A stretch of DNA of 64,000 bases from Datnioides undecimradiatus (taxonomy: Eukaryota; Chordata; Actinopteri; Lobotiformes; Datnioididae): assembly GCA_008933995.1 (NCBI GenBank), contig WARS01000046.1, forward strand, positions 6,000,026 to 6,064,025, written 5' to 3'. The position numbers were made by a program, and so were the translations under genes. The notes below the pieces were generated by a model. That model had not been told where the DNA came from and made no database searches. It saw nothing but the letters and a program-made list of their open reading frames with translations. Shown in pieces: positions 22,011-33,482 of this stretch (the stretch's first letter is position 1; every line of letters starts with the position of its first letter).

Positions 22011-25000
22011 TGTGTGAGGGCTCTGGAGATAAAGTATGTGTGTGTGCGCGCATGTGGCTTCTGTTCATTTTTGTTCTGCATTGCTTTTATCTTAAAGGAA
22101 ATCCTTAATTAGGAAGTTAGTGTTGCCTATTTTCTCTGACCTCAAGCCAAAGCATAACATTGTCATCAATGCTGCGGTACGTCACAGAGGAGTGAGACTC
22201 CCTTTTTCTGCCTGGCTTTTTTTTTTGGTTGGTTATCTCTGGCTTTCCAGTATTTCCCCCAGCGTGGTCCCTTTTTATTGTCTTTTGATATTTTGCCCTT
22301 TATTCCCGTCGCTATCCATTTAATTTGTGGAGCCCGCTTTTCTTTTTAAACCTCCTTTCATCATACCCCGTCCTCCCCTCTTTCTCTCCTCCTCCTTTCA
22401 TCATTTTTAGTTGTAGTCTAATCATGTTCTACCTTTGGGCGCATGCAACCTTCAGATTGAACACTAAGCACAGAGGTAAACACTGAAATACAGGGTTTTT
22501 TTGAAGCTCTGCGTTAAAAACAATAAAGCTCCAATAAATGCAGTCGCTGGACTTTATGCCAAAGTCTCTCATATTCCTGGTTTCTCTGTGTCTCCTTCCC
22601 TTGTTTCCTCTGTTTTTATCACCCTCTGTTTCTCTCTGAGCTCAGTCTAGGCACCAGATAGGGCTATTCATCCTGAGAAGAGCTGCGTGCTTTGTGATAC
22701 GTTAGTTAGGCATTGTTAGTGGGTAAAGACTGTAAAAAGTCCCTTCAGCCGTGTCCTCGCTCACCCTCACCAAGCACGATGCTCACAATGCATCGCAGCT
22801 AATAGCCTCAGCATTCATCACCATTATTCACATCTAATTCTTCTCCCACACTGATGCTCTCCTCCTCTTATCACCTCTTTCTTCTCTGTGTACCCTTCTC
22901 TTCAACCAGCACAAAACTGCCTAAGCTGCCGTTACTTTCACGGCACTTCCCCTTTCTCCCAATATTCCAGAGTAGGTGGTTTGTGAGCCAGCCCCCCCCC
23001 CCGTTGTCCCCATTTCCACACGTAATGATCCCCTTCCCGCTGTCCTCTGGGCTCCCCCTGCCAGCCATAATGTCTTGCTGCAGCTTCCTATTGCCTGGGA
23101 CCTGCCTAATTGGTCACTCAGTTTGTGTGGGACCCCAGTCCCCTAACCCCAGCAGACAACACTGCCACCAAATAAGCTGTGCTTCATCATCTACCAAGTC
23201 ACAGCATACACATAGCCTCTGAGTGTTTGGTTTATACAGCTGCATGTTGCAGTAGTGGCAGTTTGAAATTCAACTTGCTGTGTCTACAGGCATTTTCTCC
23301 ATGTCAATTATCAGTAACTCAGCAGTTTTAGCATGGCTTCAATCTCCACAAGAGAGTGAAATTAATGAATAACTACACCTGTATGCATATACATGATGAA
23401 AGCTTTGCAAGGCCATTTAAAAGACTTGAAAAGTTGTAATTGTGTGAAGAAAAAGAAGAAAAGTAAAGAATTGTGAGTGATAAAATATTCCACACATACA
23501 TAGTTCACTGCTTAGAAAGTATTTTATGTCTCGTTTATCATCTGTTTCTAAACTTGTTCTTCAAATCACACAAAGAGCTGAGGCTGATAAATGAACCTTT
23601 TTCTCATCAGCGTACATGGAAGGCTACTGCCGCAGCATATTGTTCCATTTTTCTGAAAAGAGGTGAAAGTCTCACTCTGTGTACCTTTCATTACCTGTTC
23701 ACTCACCCCGTCCTTGGTCATGAAATACTATTAATTCATGTCATGTCATCTCTGAGAAGGAAAGAGATTCCTTAACGTCTCTTATTATGCGTGTGGTTAT
23801 AATGGCTTTCTGAATATTTTGCGAACTGTCACTGATTGTCTCCTGCGGTGAAATTCAAGGGTATCTTGTGTTGAACCTGAGACGTTTCAGTTTGCCAGCT
23901 TGCTCTCCAGAGCGTATTTGATTAACTTACTCATTATAGCCCAGGATTATGCACTCAGCTATGGTCTTGCCCTGATAAGAGTGCATGAACCAAGTTAATA
24001 GCAAGTCACCGCATATTTTAAAGGGTACTGAGAGTACCTGCCTGAATATCACTGATTGAAATGTGGCTTAGTACGGCATAGTTTCCAGCTTATACAGGTC
24101 AATGCATTATTCTGTCTCTTGTTGCTATTAGTTATGTAAAGGAGGTTATGTGTCTTCTGATTTGTCTGATCGTTAATGCTCATTTTTAAAAGACAAATCT
24201 ATCAAAATGAATGTATGAGTCCATCGCTTCACATGGCTCTTTTTTGTTGTTTTGGGCTCATGTTCTATCGGTAATAGCACCATTGTGCTCATTAAGTTAA
24301 TTGCTATGATCTGGGAATGCGGCAGTGTTGCCAAGAAGAAGTCCAACGAGGCGAGAAACACAAGCAGTCAGGTGATCAGACTTCTCTCAAACAAGACTCC
24401 AGTGTAGTTACACTATCGCTGTGCGAGAGAATGAAGGCAAACATCAAAAATTACCCAGAACTTTTGTTGTAAATGTTTTCCACAGTTTACAGATCGCTTC
24501 AACCCGACCTGCTGTGCAATGACAGATTTGTAATGAAATTTCAGATTCACTTTTGTTTTTGCTAAATTTGTTGGTTGGTTTACAATCTGTCTGATTACCT
24601 GAACCCCCATGCTTTATTCCCCATTGGATGATATTTTAAGCACGACACCGTGTTCCCAGATCTCTGCAGCTACTGTGGTGATTAAAAAGTTGGCATAACT
24701 AATAAAAACTGTGGCCAAAGCAAGAAAATAAATGATAAAAAATATTTTTAAAAAGTTTTAAATCTATAGAATGCTTTGTTATTTATTTATATTTATTTTG
24801 TTACAATGGTATTTATCTGTAATGACATTTTTAGGTATTTTAGGTTTATTTATCGTATGGTTACATAACTACAGGATATTAATGTCACAGAATGACAGCC
24901 GCAGCACTGCTGACTGTTTGGACAGGCTGAATGCATGAAAAAAATACCAAAATAGAGTCAGTGGTGGATAGAAAGCCACATGTGGAGACACCACGCCACT

Positions 25001-25267
25001 AAACTTTCTCAGCCAAACTCCATTTCAAGCTGTCAAACTGGCTCTGGAAATGACAGTCACTTTAGCAATGGAAAGGACTTTTAAATAACAGTCTGCCATC
25101 TTTTTTCTTTTTTTCCTTTTCTTCCTATTTTTTTGGTATGTGTGTGGTTGTCAGGTTTAAATCTTCAAGGCTCAGGTTGTGTTTCAGTAGGAAGGTGACA
25201 GCTGGGCTTTGGCAAGACCTGCCACCCCCTTTCAGATCACTCAGATAGCACATAAAGAAACGGACAC

Positions 25268-25269
<2 letters not shown>

Positions 25270-25312
<43 letters not shown>
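25270..25312. repeat. (CA)21 microsatellite
   Basis: A perfect AC/CA run of about 43 bp in intron 73. Confidence 0.97.
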
Positions 25313-25314
<2 letters not shown>

Positions 25315-26473
25315 CACAAAGAGCCATTTCTCCTGTCCTCCCTCTGTATCCTTCCATCGGTCTGTCAGGCTCCCTCTCTTCTCTGCTCCCCCATCTCTTC
25401 ACAGCCCTCCCTCATTCTTGTTATCAGATAGTCAAGACTTCACATCTGTGTTCCACCAGGGATTGCGGAGCTTACAGTGTGGCAGACCTACAGTAGCTGA
25501 AGATCTCATGTGTCAGGGCAGCCACCACAATCTTTGTTTAGATTAGGTGCTAGAAAGCTGCAGTTTTTATTTGTGTTTACAATAAGCTGGCCTGGCTTTT
25601 TGTTCCCACCTTATGCTATTTGATGTCCTCTGACACTGATTCATGAGAGAAGACATTGAAACCCTGTAGTGGCATAAGTGCATCAACTTTACTGGCAAAC
25701 CCTTGAAGTTCTTTGGTGATCTACAGGCGTTGCAATTTGTCTTTATCTCTGTTCAAATGAAGAGATTTACTGTGCATGATAAAGCTATATTTGGTCAAAA
25801 TGTGATATTTAGGACCAGAATCTGTTGTGTTGTGTTATACCATAGATTTCCTTGAAAAGGGCATATAACATGGTCATACACAGACTGATGAACAGCACAG
25901 CTAATGCTAAAGATTATGGCTTATCTGCTAGAACTAACCTTTTACTACCCCATTTACTCTGGGTTTTACTGAGGTGTGATCTGTCAGATATTAATATTAC
26001 AAAATAGCAGTGTTAACAAAACACCTAGTCTGACTCCACTAGAATTAATGCCATGGTCAAATCACATTCTTATTTATTTATCACAGTATTGTGTTATAAG
26101 TAGTAGTTTAACAGACACTAACAAAATAGAGACTTTTATCCCAATGATTGTGGACTGCAAATAAGAGGCAATATGTTTATTTTCTCAAAAAAGAGGAAAA
26201 AAACAACTAACCAGAGTTACGACTTCTGTAGTTACAGCTCTTTGCATTTCTGGAGAAGTAATGTGCTATATGGTTATTTCCAACCGTAATGATGAGCTGT
26301 GAGCAGTTTTAATTCCTCCAAACATTTTTTCAGTTGTGCATCATTCAGGTGCTGAAAAAAAGCCATTTCCCTCCCTAACTGAACAGGAGATGACTCAAAC
26401 TGATTAACAGGGACAAGATGTTTGGGCACCTCACCCACTCACTCATCACAATACTCTGCCCTTTGTTCCACAG

Positions 26474-26635
26474 GGATGACGAGCATGCCCTGATCCTGCA
26501 GTACTGTCAGACGCTTGGAGGGGAGGGCTCCCCCTGCAGTCAGCCCCAGAGTCCTGCCCAGATCCTTCAGGCTGTGGAGAGGGAGGAACGAGGCGAGCTG
26601 GAACGGATCATCGCTCGTCTGGAGGAGGAGCAGAG
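26474..26635 (+). CDS. utrn: utrn exon 74: coiled-coil start
   Basis: A 162-bp exon (dystrophin exon 74 is 159). One base completes Met249, then residues 250 to 302: [53 protein letters not shown], with two bases of Arg303. Human utrophin has [19 protein letters not shown] and [33 protein letters not shown] begins the first leucine-heptad coiled coil, which pairs with dystrobrevin in this family. The length is a multiple of three. The acceptor is CCACAG at 26,468 to 26,473 and the donor GTAAGC starts at 26,636. Confidence 0.97.
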
Positions 26636-28143
26636 GTAAGCCATTACAAATGTCCAGTAAAGAAAGTTATGAGTATGCAGTGTTGCAGTTTTGCTAGTCA
26701 CTCTTCTGTTTAACTTACAGCCTCTTGGATTCTCCCTGTCACACTCCAGAGCACAATATATAAACATACACACCGTTTCCGTACCCCTAAGTCTGTTTCA
26801 CACGCCAAGTCCTTCCCTGGTTTGATTAGTAAATGGAGATGGCTTAGAGTCAGAGTCACTGTACGATCTGTTGTTGTATAGGTGCTCTTGCACAGCCAGA
26901 GGCTCCACTGGAGTGATTTAACACTGATTACACACACACACACACACACACACAGGCACTTCGGGAGTGAGAGGAGGAGAGAGTGAGAGCTTTACTGCCA
27001 GGCTCATAAATGCCAACTTAAGTAAAGCACGGCAGCTTATGGTTCTGCACCGACAGAGAGCGAGAGAGAGAGATTTGGTCGTGGTGGTGGGGAGCGAGCC
27101 TTTATGTTTGTCTATCTAATTCAGATAGGATTTCAGTGAGAAAGCAGAGGTAAACATGACTGTGGTTTTTATGTGTGGCATCCCACTGTGGGGGTTCAGA
27201 AAGGAGCTTTCGAATTCTCTGCGTGAGTCCCTCCGTGATGATTATAACATTAATTTAAATAACAATGATAACAATAACAATATTTACCCATATGTGTTTG
27301 TTTGTAATTATTTAATAGGAAGCCTCCGCTATGGTTGGGAGCTGAAGCTTGACAACTAAAGCTCATTACTGATGTGTGTTATGGTAAAAATATGTAATGA
27401 CACCAATAAAGCCCAGCTCTAAGGAAAGTAACTCTTCTGATCTATTTATACAAGACTCCCAGGAATAGTCTCAAATTAATGGTTACATAGTTATACTTTA
27501 TATAGTATATATAAATTCAAAATATTACACAGGCCCCTTACATACATACAGTTACTGATGCATTGGTTTAAACAGTGACGTAGACACAAGTACACAAACA
27601 GGGATTACTCATTAAAAGGGAGACACAGAGCACTCAAAATGTTTAGAATGACAACAAATTCTAACTTGATGTTAAGAACGATAAATAATAAATAAATTAC
27701 ATAATTTGGTTTTTAGTTTCTCCAAGTGACCAGGAGAGCGCCCCTCTGTAACGCCACTGATGGGATGTGCATAAAAATTAAACAAAATGACTTATGGTGT
27801 GGTGTTTACATAGATGAAGTACATTTGCTAGAGTTCTGTGCTTAACTTTGTTCCAATACATTTCTGTGACAGCAGGAGATAGATGTGACTTTACAGATTT
27901 AAGACTTGACACATAAAAAATCAACATCTTGTCAAAAACATGTCTGATGATGATTAAATGCTACTTACGCATAATGCATCAGTGGGATTAATCCACTGAC
28001 ATAATACGCAATACTCTACCACTCAATGCAAGGCTTTTGCTTGTGATGTAGTGTTCTTCACTGTGCTATTGCTATGTTTCTTAGGTAACTACTTACACTG
28101 AGTGTGACAGAAAGGTGTTGTGTTTCTCACCCTTGCTTTCCAG
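26636..28143 (+). other. utrn: utrn intron 74
   Basis: A 1.5-kb intron with a (CA)n at 26,930 to 26,954 and a GA run at about 27,058 to 27,073; otherwise AT-rich and featureless. It ends in TTTCCAG at 28,143. Confidence 0.85.
26930..26954. repeat. (CA)12 microsatellite
   Basis: A perfect AC/CA run of about 25 bp in intron 74. Confidence 0.9.
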
Positions 28144-28381
28144 GGCCCTGCAGAGGGAGTATGAGCAGCTGAAGGAGCAGCATGGCCAGAGAGGCGCCCC
28201 TGCTGGAAGCCCCTGGGAGTCGGAGGGTTCATTTAGCCACCCTGACGAGGCCGATCTTCTAGCTGAGGCCAAGCTGCTACGGCAACACAAGGGCCGACTG
28301 GAGGCGCGAATGCACATCCTGGAGGAACACAACAAACAGCTGGAGTCTCAGCTCCATCGCCTTCGACAGCTACTGCACCAG
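28144..28381 (+). CDS. utrn: utrn exon 75: dystrobrevin-binding coiled coil
   Basis: A 238-bp exon (dystrophin exon 75 is 245). One base completes Arg303, followed by 79 codons (304 to 382), ending on a codon boundary. It carries [13 protein letters not shown] (end of the first coiled coil), a variable linker with [10 protein letters not shown], and [43 protein letters not shown], the second coiled coil. The latter is nearly identical to mammalian utrophin and dystrophin. Leucines recur at heptad spacing. The acceptor is TTTCCAG and the donor GTGACA starts at 28,382. The linker is where fish and mammals differ most. Confidence 0.97.
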
Positions 28382-29329
28382 GTGACACAACACTTACACC
28401 AATTTGTTGGGGTTGTTTTATCCCATGAAGCCAGAGGTTATGGCTGAGTGGAGACAGAGATATTCATAGACTCGTACCTTACAAAAATAGTCATCTACCA
28501 GAAAAAAAAAAAAGAATTGTGATTGTTTCTTGCGGTTGTGGACTTTTCCCTGACAACTGCAAAGTGGAGTTGTTTGAAATAGATTCAAACTGTCACAGCG
28601 AAGAGGCCATTTGCAGAAAGAATGGCTGTAGTTTTGGCACTCAGCGGGCAGAAAAGCAACATAGATGTTGCAAGTTGTCTGCTAATGGAAGAGGACTTCC
28701 AACCTGCAGTAACTTAGTCACAATTATGTGCTATAAAAGAAAAGCTAAAAGCATTTGTCAGCTTTAAAAAAAAGAGGAGCAGGTTTGTGAGCTTCAAAAG
28801 TAACATGAGACAACATTTTATACAGTAGTACAGCAAATATGTGCAGCAAAGCGGGGAGTGATGATTGCAGCTTCATGGCGTCCTAATGTGACCCATCTTT
28901 GCTGCATGATTCATGTCATTTTCTTCCAAAAAAAAGAATAAAATAAATTTCTCTAGAGGAATTATGAGCAGTGCTCATACACTGATTTAAAGTTTATTCC
29001 TTCCATAAGTTGTCCTTTCTTTTAGTTCATTAAGCTTGTTGTTGGGGAGCAGCAGGGCAGTAATCACAGTTCACAGACTCACTCACACACACCAGCTGGC
29101 ATGGCTGTTTCAGTGCAACTTGTAAAATAAAAAAAATAGTAATTTAAAAGGGCAACGCTCACGCAGAAAGGTTTCTTTCAAAGTCATTCGAATAAATCAC
29201 CAACATAAATATGTACATGTGCAACTATTAACCCCCATGTAGACGTCCACTGTATATAAATGTGCTAACCCAACCCATTCTTCATCCTTACTTTGTTTTG
29301 TTTTTGAATAACAAAATCTGCTCATCAAT

Positions 29330-29640
29330 GCTCAGATTAGATCCTAATCGCATCATTACCATTCCATCCAGGAGTCCAGCGTTCGTCTCCGGTTCCTCTA
29401 TCAATAACGTCCAGATTTGTTTATGCCTGGCCTAATTGCTCACTGAGGTTGGATTGTTTCTGCCGAGTGAGAAATGCACAACCCTCAAGCCAAACAAACA
29501 GCAATCCCGACAAATCAGGCTGAGCAAACACAGGGGCAGGTATTGGCTCTCTGGGAGCTGTGGAGCTGGAAGCACAGTAATAATTCACAACAAATACAGC
29601 GCAGGGAAGGCGGCTGACATGACTCGGCAGATTTTTAATG
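29330..29640. promoter_or_regulatory. candidate conserved non-coding block in intron 75
   Basis: About 310 bp of complex, repeat-free sequence with retained CpGs and higher GC than its flanks, containing CCTAATTGCTCACTGAGG near 29,430. No coding frame resembles a known protein. It looks like a conserved non-coding element, but this is unproven. Confidence 0.25.
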
Positions 29641-31274
29641 GATGAAGATTCACAATTTGATAGGAAAACAAGTTTTTTGTGTACCACGTTGAAAAATTTC
29701 CCCCGTTTTTTTTAACATACTGATTTTAGTGTTTGCAATCTGAAAGTAAGCAGGGCTATACTGAAACTGTGTACATCCATGAAGGTAACATTATAATTAA
29801 AATCTGCTTAAAATAGTATAGTACATTTCTTGGCCTGCGTCTTAGCATGTTTTCCCTGCATACTTTGACTTTACCATGCCATTTTTCTACACCAGTGTCA
29901 GCACCTCTATTGGGTTTATTGGATCCATGAAATGAATTGATTCTGAAAGACAGAAAAAACTACAGATGTAAAGGCCCGCATGACTACCTGCAAACACACA
30001 AACATCCCCATGCTAAACAAGAACTTCTGTTTCCTGACATTTAAGTCCCCAGAGTCCCGACGTTATGTCAACATTTCTTTCCATCAACCGTCAGCGTTAC
30101 TGTCAAGCTGCGGAATAACAAACCCAGCCAGCTTGATGGCACGCATTAAATTCACACTCCTGAAGGCTGACCAAAGTCCTGACCTATGCTATTCTGAGAG
30201 CAGCCTGGAGACACTGGCTGTGCTCCAGAGACGTTTCCAACATGTTAGCCTTTACTAGCGCCAGGGGCTCCAGGAGATGAAGGAGAAGAAGAGAAGGGGT
30301 GATGAGGGAGGCAACATTGATTTGATTTCTTGCAGTCGCGAAGCTAAAGGGAATGTGTGTTTCTGCCGATTGTCACCAGAGCATGTTTTCACCAATTGAT
30401 CGACTGTCCACAGTTTTCAAAATACACAGTCCTAAGGTCTAATTGATTGATTCAATTATGTTATGCTGCTTTTTTTGAAGCAGCTGCAATTGCATTATCT
30501 GTTCTTTTTGTTGGTTTGACAGAAAGCTTGTTTCATCAGACTTCTTTTATCAGCCGTGAATACCTGTGGTTTTTATTTTTATTTGACAATAAGAAATGAA
30601 AAAAATTGAATAAGACGTTATGACTTTATGTGTGAATTTCAGGACATCCTGGGGACACAACAGGGTTTTTTTTTTCGAGCCACAGTGTAGACAACAGCAC
30701 ATAGCAGTGTGGACCAAAAAAACAGTCCCTGTCATAAGCATTGTGAATATAAGATTATTGTAGGTCATCTTCATTCAGAGTCTGCTACTTCAGCACCTGT
30801 GGCAGCAGCATTGTCACCTCGCCTCAGCTACACATGTAAGAGCAGCAACCTGTGAACGGACATGACAAGACAAATACACGTCCTCTGCCTCAGTGAAGAC
30901 ACTTCACAAACATGCATTGTGTGTTATTATGTCATTGTGTCATCACATTTCCACTGTAGTATTTAATAATAACTAATAATAACTCTATATCTGACAACTA
31001 GCCAGAACACAAAAGATCCCACTATGCAAATGTCCTTTGTGGGCCTCGAATGTGATTGATGCTGTAGCGTGTTAAACTCAAGTCAGGACACTGGCAGAGA
31101 TGTTTGTGAGAAATGTTCCTGCACACATAACAACAGCCTCGTCGTGACGCCTCCTGGTATTCCCTTGTCTCCATCTGTCGCTGTGAAGCACGGCTAATTT
31201 TGAAGTTGTCAAGCGGATGCCAAGCGGAATAATTACGTTATAATAATGGAGTTTTCTTGTGTGCTTTCTTCTCT

Positions 31275-31282
31275 GTGTGTGT

Positions 31283-31314
<32 letters not shown>

Positions 31315-31315
31315 C
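31275..31315. repeat. (TC)n/(TTTC)n polypyrimidine tract
   Basis: A simple CT-rich repeat lies directly before the exon 76 acceptor, so a microsatellite serves as its polypyrimidine tract. Length changes here could affect splicing. Confidence 0.85.
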
Positions 31316-31317
31316 AG

Positions 31318-31393
31318 CCGGAGGTGGACTCAAGGGTAAATGGAGTGTCTTCTCCCACTGTGCAAGATCGAGGGCCACTTACTGAAAACTCAG
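31318..31393 (+). CDS. utrn: utrn exon 76
   Basis: A 76-bp exon starting in phase 0 and ending with one base of Asp408. The product, residues 383 to 407, reads PEVDSRVNGVSSPT then VQDRGPLTENS. Human utrophin has PESDSRINGVSPWASPQ followed by a longer insert. Dystrophin exon 76 is 124 bp, so this fish exon lacks roughly 16 residues of the variable segment. The region after the coiled coils is predicted to be unstructured. The donor GTGAGA starts at 31,394. Confidence 0.93.
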
Positions 31394-31693
31394 GTGAGAC
31401 ACTTAAGCTCAAAATGACTTGCATACTCAGACACAAACACTTATGCCACCATTGATCTTGGTGTATGAAGATCAGTCCTTGGAATTCAGTCAGGATGATG
31501 GAAAAGACATTTTGCAGCATTTAGCAGTGACACTGAAAGTTTGAACACTGCTCACAAACACAGAAAAGGATCTCACACTGTTGCTCTGTGAATGGAAACT
31601 TGTTGCTCACTGCGGTATGGTGCCGTATCAAAGTGTGTCAGTGGTATCTGAAAGTCAACTTGTGTGTGTGTCTGTGCATGTGTGTTCGTTCAG
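31394..31693 (+). other. utrn: utrn intron 76
   Basis: A 300-bp intron, the shortest in the window. It has no feature apart from a short GT-rich stretch (31,660 to 31,685) before the acceptor TTCAG. Confidence 0.9.
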
Positions 31694-31777
31694 ATGAGCT
31701 GCTGGACTCCCACAACAGCAGCTCTGACCTGGCAGATGTAATGGAGCAGATTAACAACTCCTTCCCTGCATGCAGTC
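31694..31777 (+). CDS. utrn: utrn exon 77
   Basis: An 84-bp exon (dystrophin exon 77 is 93). Two bases complete Asp408, then ELLDSHNSSSDLADVMEQIN and NSFPACS (409 to 435), with one base of Pro436. Human utrophin has [20 protein letters not shown] then IHSTFPSC. DLxxVMEQIxxxFP is the conserved short motif near the end of dystrophin and utrophin. The length is a multiple of three. The donor GTAAGT starts at 31,778. Confidence 0.95.
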
Positions 31778-33456
31778 GTAAGTTTCCCACTACTCCTCCT
31801 CCTCCTTCTCTCTCCCACTGAGTCCTCCCAGGCTCTGAAGGCAGATTTGTGTTTTGCCACAAGGACGCTGGTCAGCAGAAAAATAGTGCTTGTCACTGTG
31901 TTTAACTGTTCATACTTCATCCCTCACAAGGAAAATTCATGTGTAGAGTACCAGATGTGGGAACTAGGCATGTTTGTACCCATGTGCAACCACAAGGAAT
32001 ACGGCAAAGTAGCAAAGTGACCGATAGCCTTCAGATCATTTACTCATACACTCTGAATTTATCAACACAATTGATGTGGTTTGGTACATAAAATGTCAAA
32101 AATAAATAAAAAAAAGTCAAAATTTTCTCAACTAAAAATACCTAAAATCCAATGTGACACCTTGAAATAACTCATTTATTCCCACTAACAGACTGAAACT
32201 GAAGATATTAGGTGTGTTCATAAACAGAGAAAAACAGAAAATCCTCAAAATTGAAATGCTGGAAGACTGAGACAGTTATTCAGTTGGATGTTTGAAAGAC
32301 TTTGAAGCAAGATTAGACTCCAATATGTAAATGTGTTTGCATTCGAATAAGATGCATCTACTGAATTTGCAGATGTGTGACGTGTGAATCTGAAAAAACA
32401 CATATTAAATGGTCTGTGAACATTCAGAAGAAACCTTTCCCATAAGAAAGAAATGTATAACTCCTTCAAAATCCCAGTTCTCATCCAAGCAGATCATATT
32501 AACCATCTATGATTATTTTTGTTTTCAATTTAATCAGTTCATACAATAGTTAATACAGTTTATCCATGTTCTTTTTGCATCCATGACACCTTTTATGATG
32601 GATTACCAATAGATGAAAATTGTTGACTCACTGATAAACTTCTGATTGTCTACTTCCTTTTTGTTGATCCCCCTGTTTTCTTCCTCTCTCATCACATCAC
32701 ATCACAGCTCTGCATCTCTTTTTTCAGTTTTTATGTGATACTGTCACTCAGCTTCATTTGTGTGTGATCTGTGTGCGTGTGTGCGCGTGCACCATGGGGA
32801 GTTTTGGTATAAATGAATGCAGCTCATGCAGGTGTGCACTTGTCTGTAGTCTTGAATTGAAGAGGTCTTGTCCTGTATTTCAGTAAAGAATGGTATATAG
32901 AGTGTGCTTTTTCAGAAAGTGTAATCATTTTTTGTGCCACGCGTGCTGCCCCATGTGGTCTTGATTCTAATGAAATGCTTTCTCAAACTCATAGATTTAA
33001 AATTCAGCCGTGGGCTTTATTCGATTATCATTTAAATTTGGTATTTGATATGATCAGGAAAAGTGTCAGACCCTCATTACTCTTTATTGCAGAATTTGAA
33101 AGAATATCCACCTCTGGGGATATTAATCAAATAAAAAAATAAATGAAAATGTTCGAATAGTGAGTTAGAGCCCACCGAATTTAAATTGCATTCGAATTTT
33201 TAGAGTCAAAACCCCTATGAGGGCTTTAGTTAAAAATCCATTTTAATCTGGCAGACGCTCCAGCATTATTAGCATTTGGTTACCGCACAGCTCTGAGGCA
33301 CCGGGACTGAACAGCACAGAGCGGAGTGTGTGCATGAATATGTGGGAGGGAGCCAGAGGCATGCTGATAATTTTGTGTAGGCTTATGAAAACAGAGATGA
33401 ACTGGGGAGTTCAAGTGTTAAACTACTCTATTGTCTCTTTGCTTTGTCTCCCACAG
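31778..33456 (+). other. utrn: utrn intron 77
   Basis: A 1.7-kb intron. Around 32,960 to 33,215 there are several TTCGAAT or TTCGAAT-like words (for example gttcgaatag and cattcgaattt), suggestive of a decayed repeat. A GT/GC alternating stretch lies near 32,768 to 32,790. No exon is recognised. It ends in CCACAG at 33,456. Confidence 0.8.
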
Positions 33457-33482
33457 CCTCAAGCCTCTCCTCAAGGCCACAG
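33457..33482 (+). CDS. utrn: utrn exon 78 (26-bp micro-exon)
   Basis: A 26-bp exon. Two bases complete Pro436, then SSLSSRPQ (437 to 444), ending on a codon boundary. Human utrophin ends CCPNVPSRPQAM, so SRPQ anchors the assignment. Dystrophin exon 78 is 32 bp and is a well-known skipped exon. The length is not a multiple of three, so skipping changes the terminal frame. The acceptor is CCACAG and the donor GTAAGG starts at 33,483. Confidence 0.9.

Larger units (their letters stand above)
19017..26473 (+). other. utrn: utrn intron 73
   Basis: The largest visible intron (7.5 kb). It contains opposed (GT)n and (CA)n repeats (19,593 to 19,628 and 19,788 to 19,835), pyrimidine-rich stretches (22,330 to 22,440 and 22,840 to 23,060) including a C-run near 22,992, a complex block at 21,720 to 22,010 and a (CA)n at 25,270. 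Open frames of up to 125 residues are mostly repeat-driven (Thr-His or Cys-Val runs). No nested gene is recognised. Confidence 0.85.
28382..31317 (+). other. utrn: utrn intron 75
   Basis: This 2.9-kb intron has no recognised gene. A complex CpG-retaining block lies at about 29,330 to 29,640, listed separately. A long polypyrimidine tract built of (TC)n and (TTTC)n at about 31,275 to 31,315 leads into the acceptor CTCAG at 31,317. Confidence 0.85.

Noticed and set aside
25125-25496. Open frames with Cys-Val or Thr-His runs on both strands
   Set aside because: They are direct translations of the (CA)n microsatellite.
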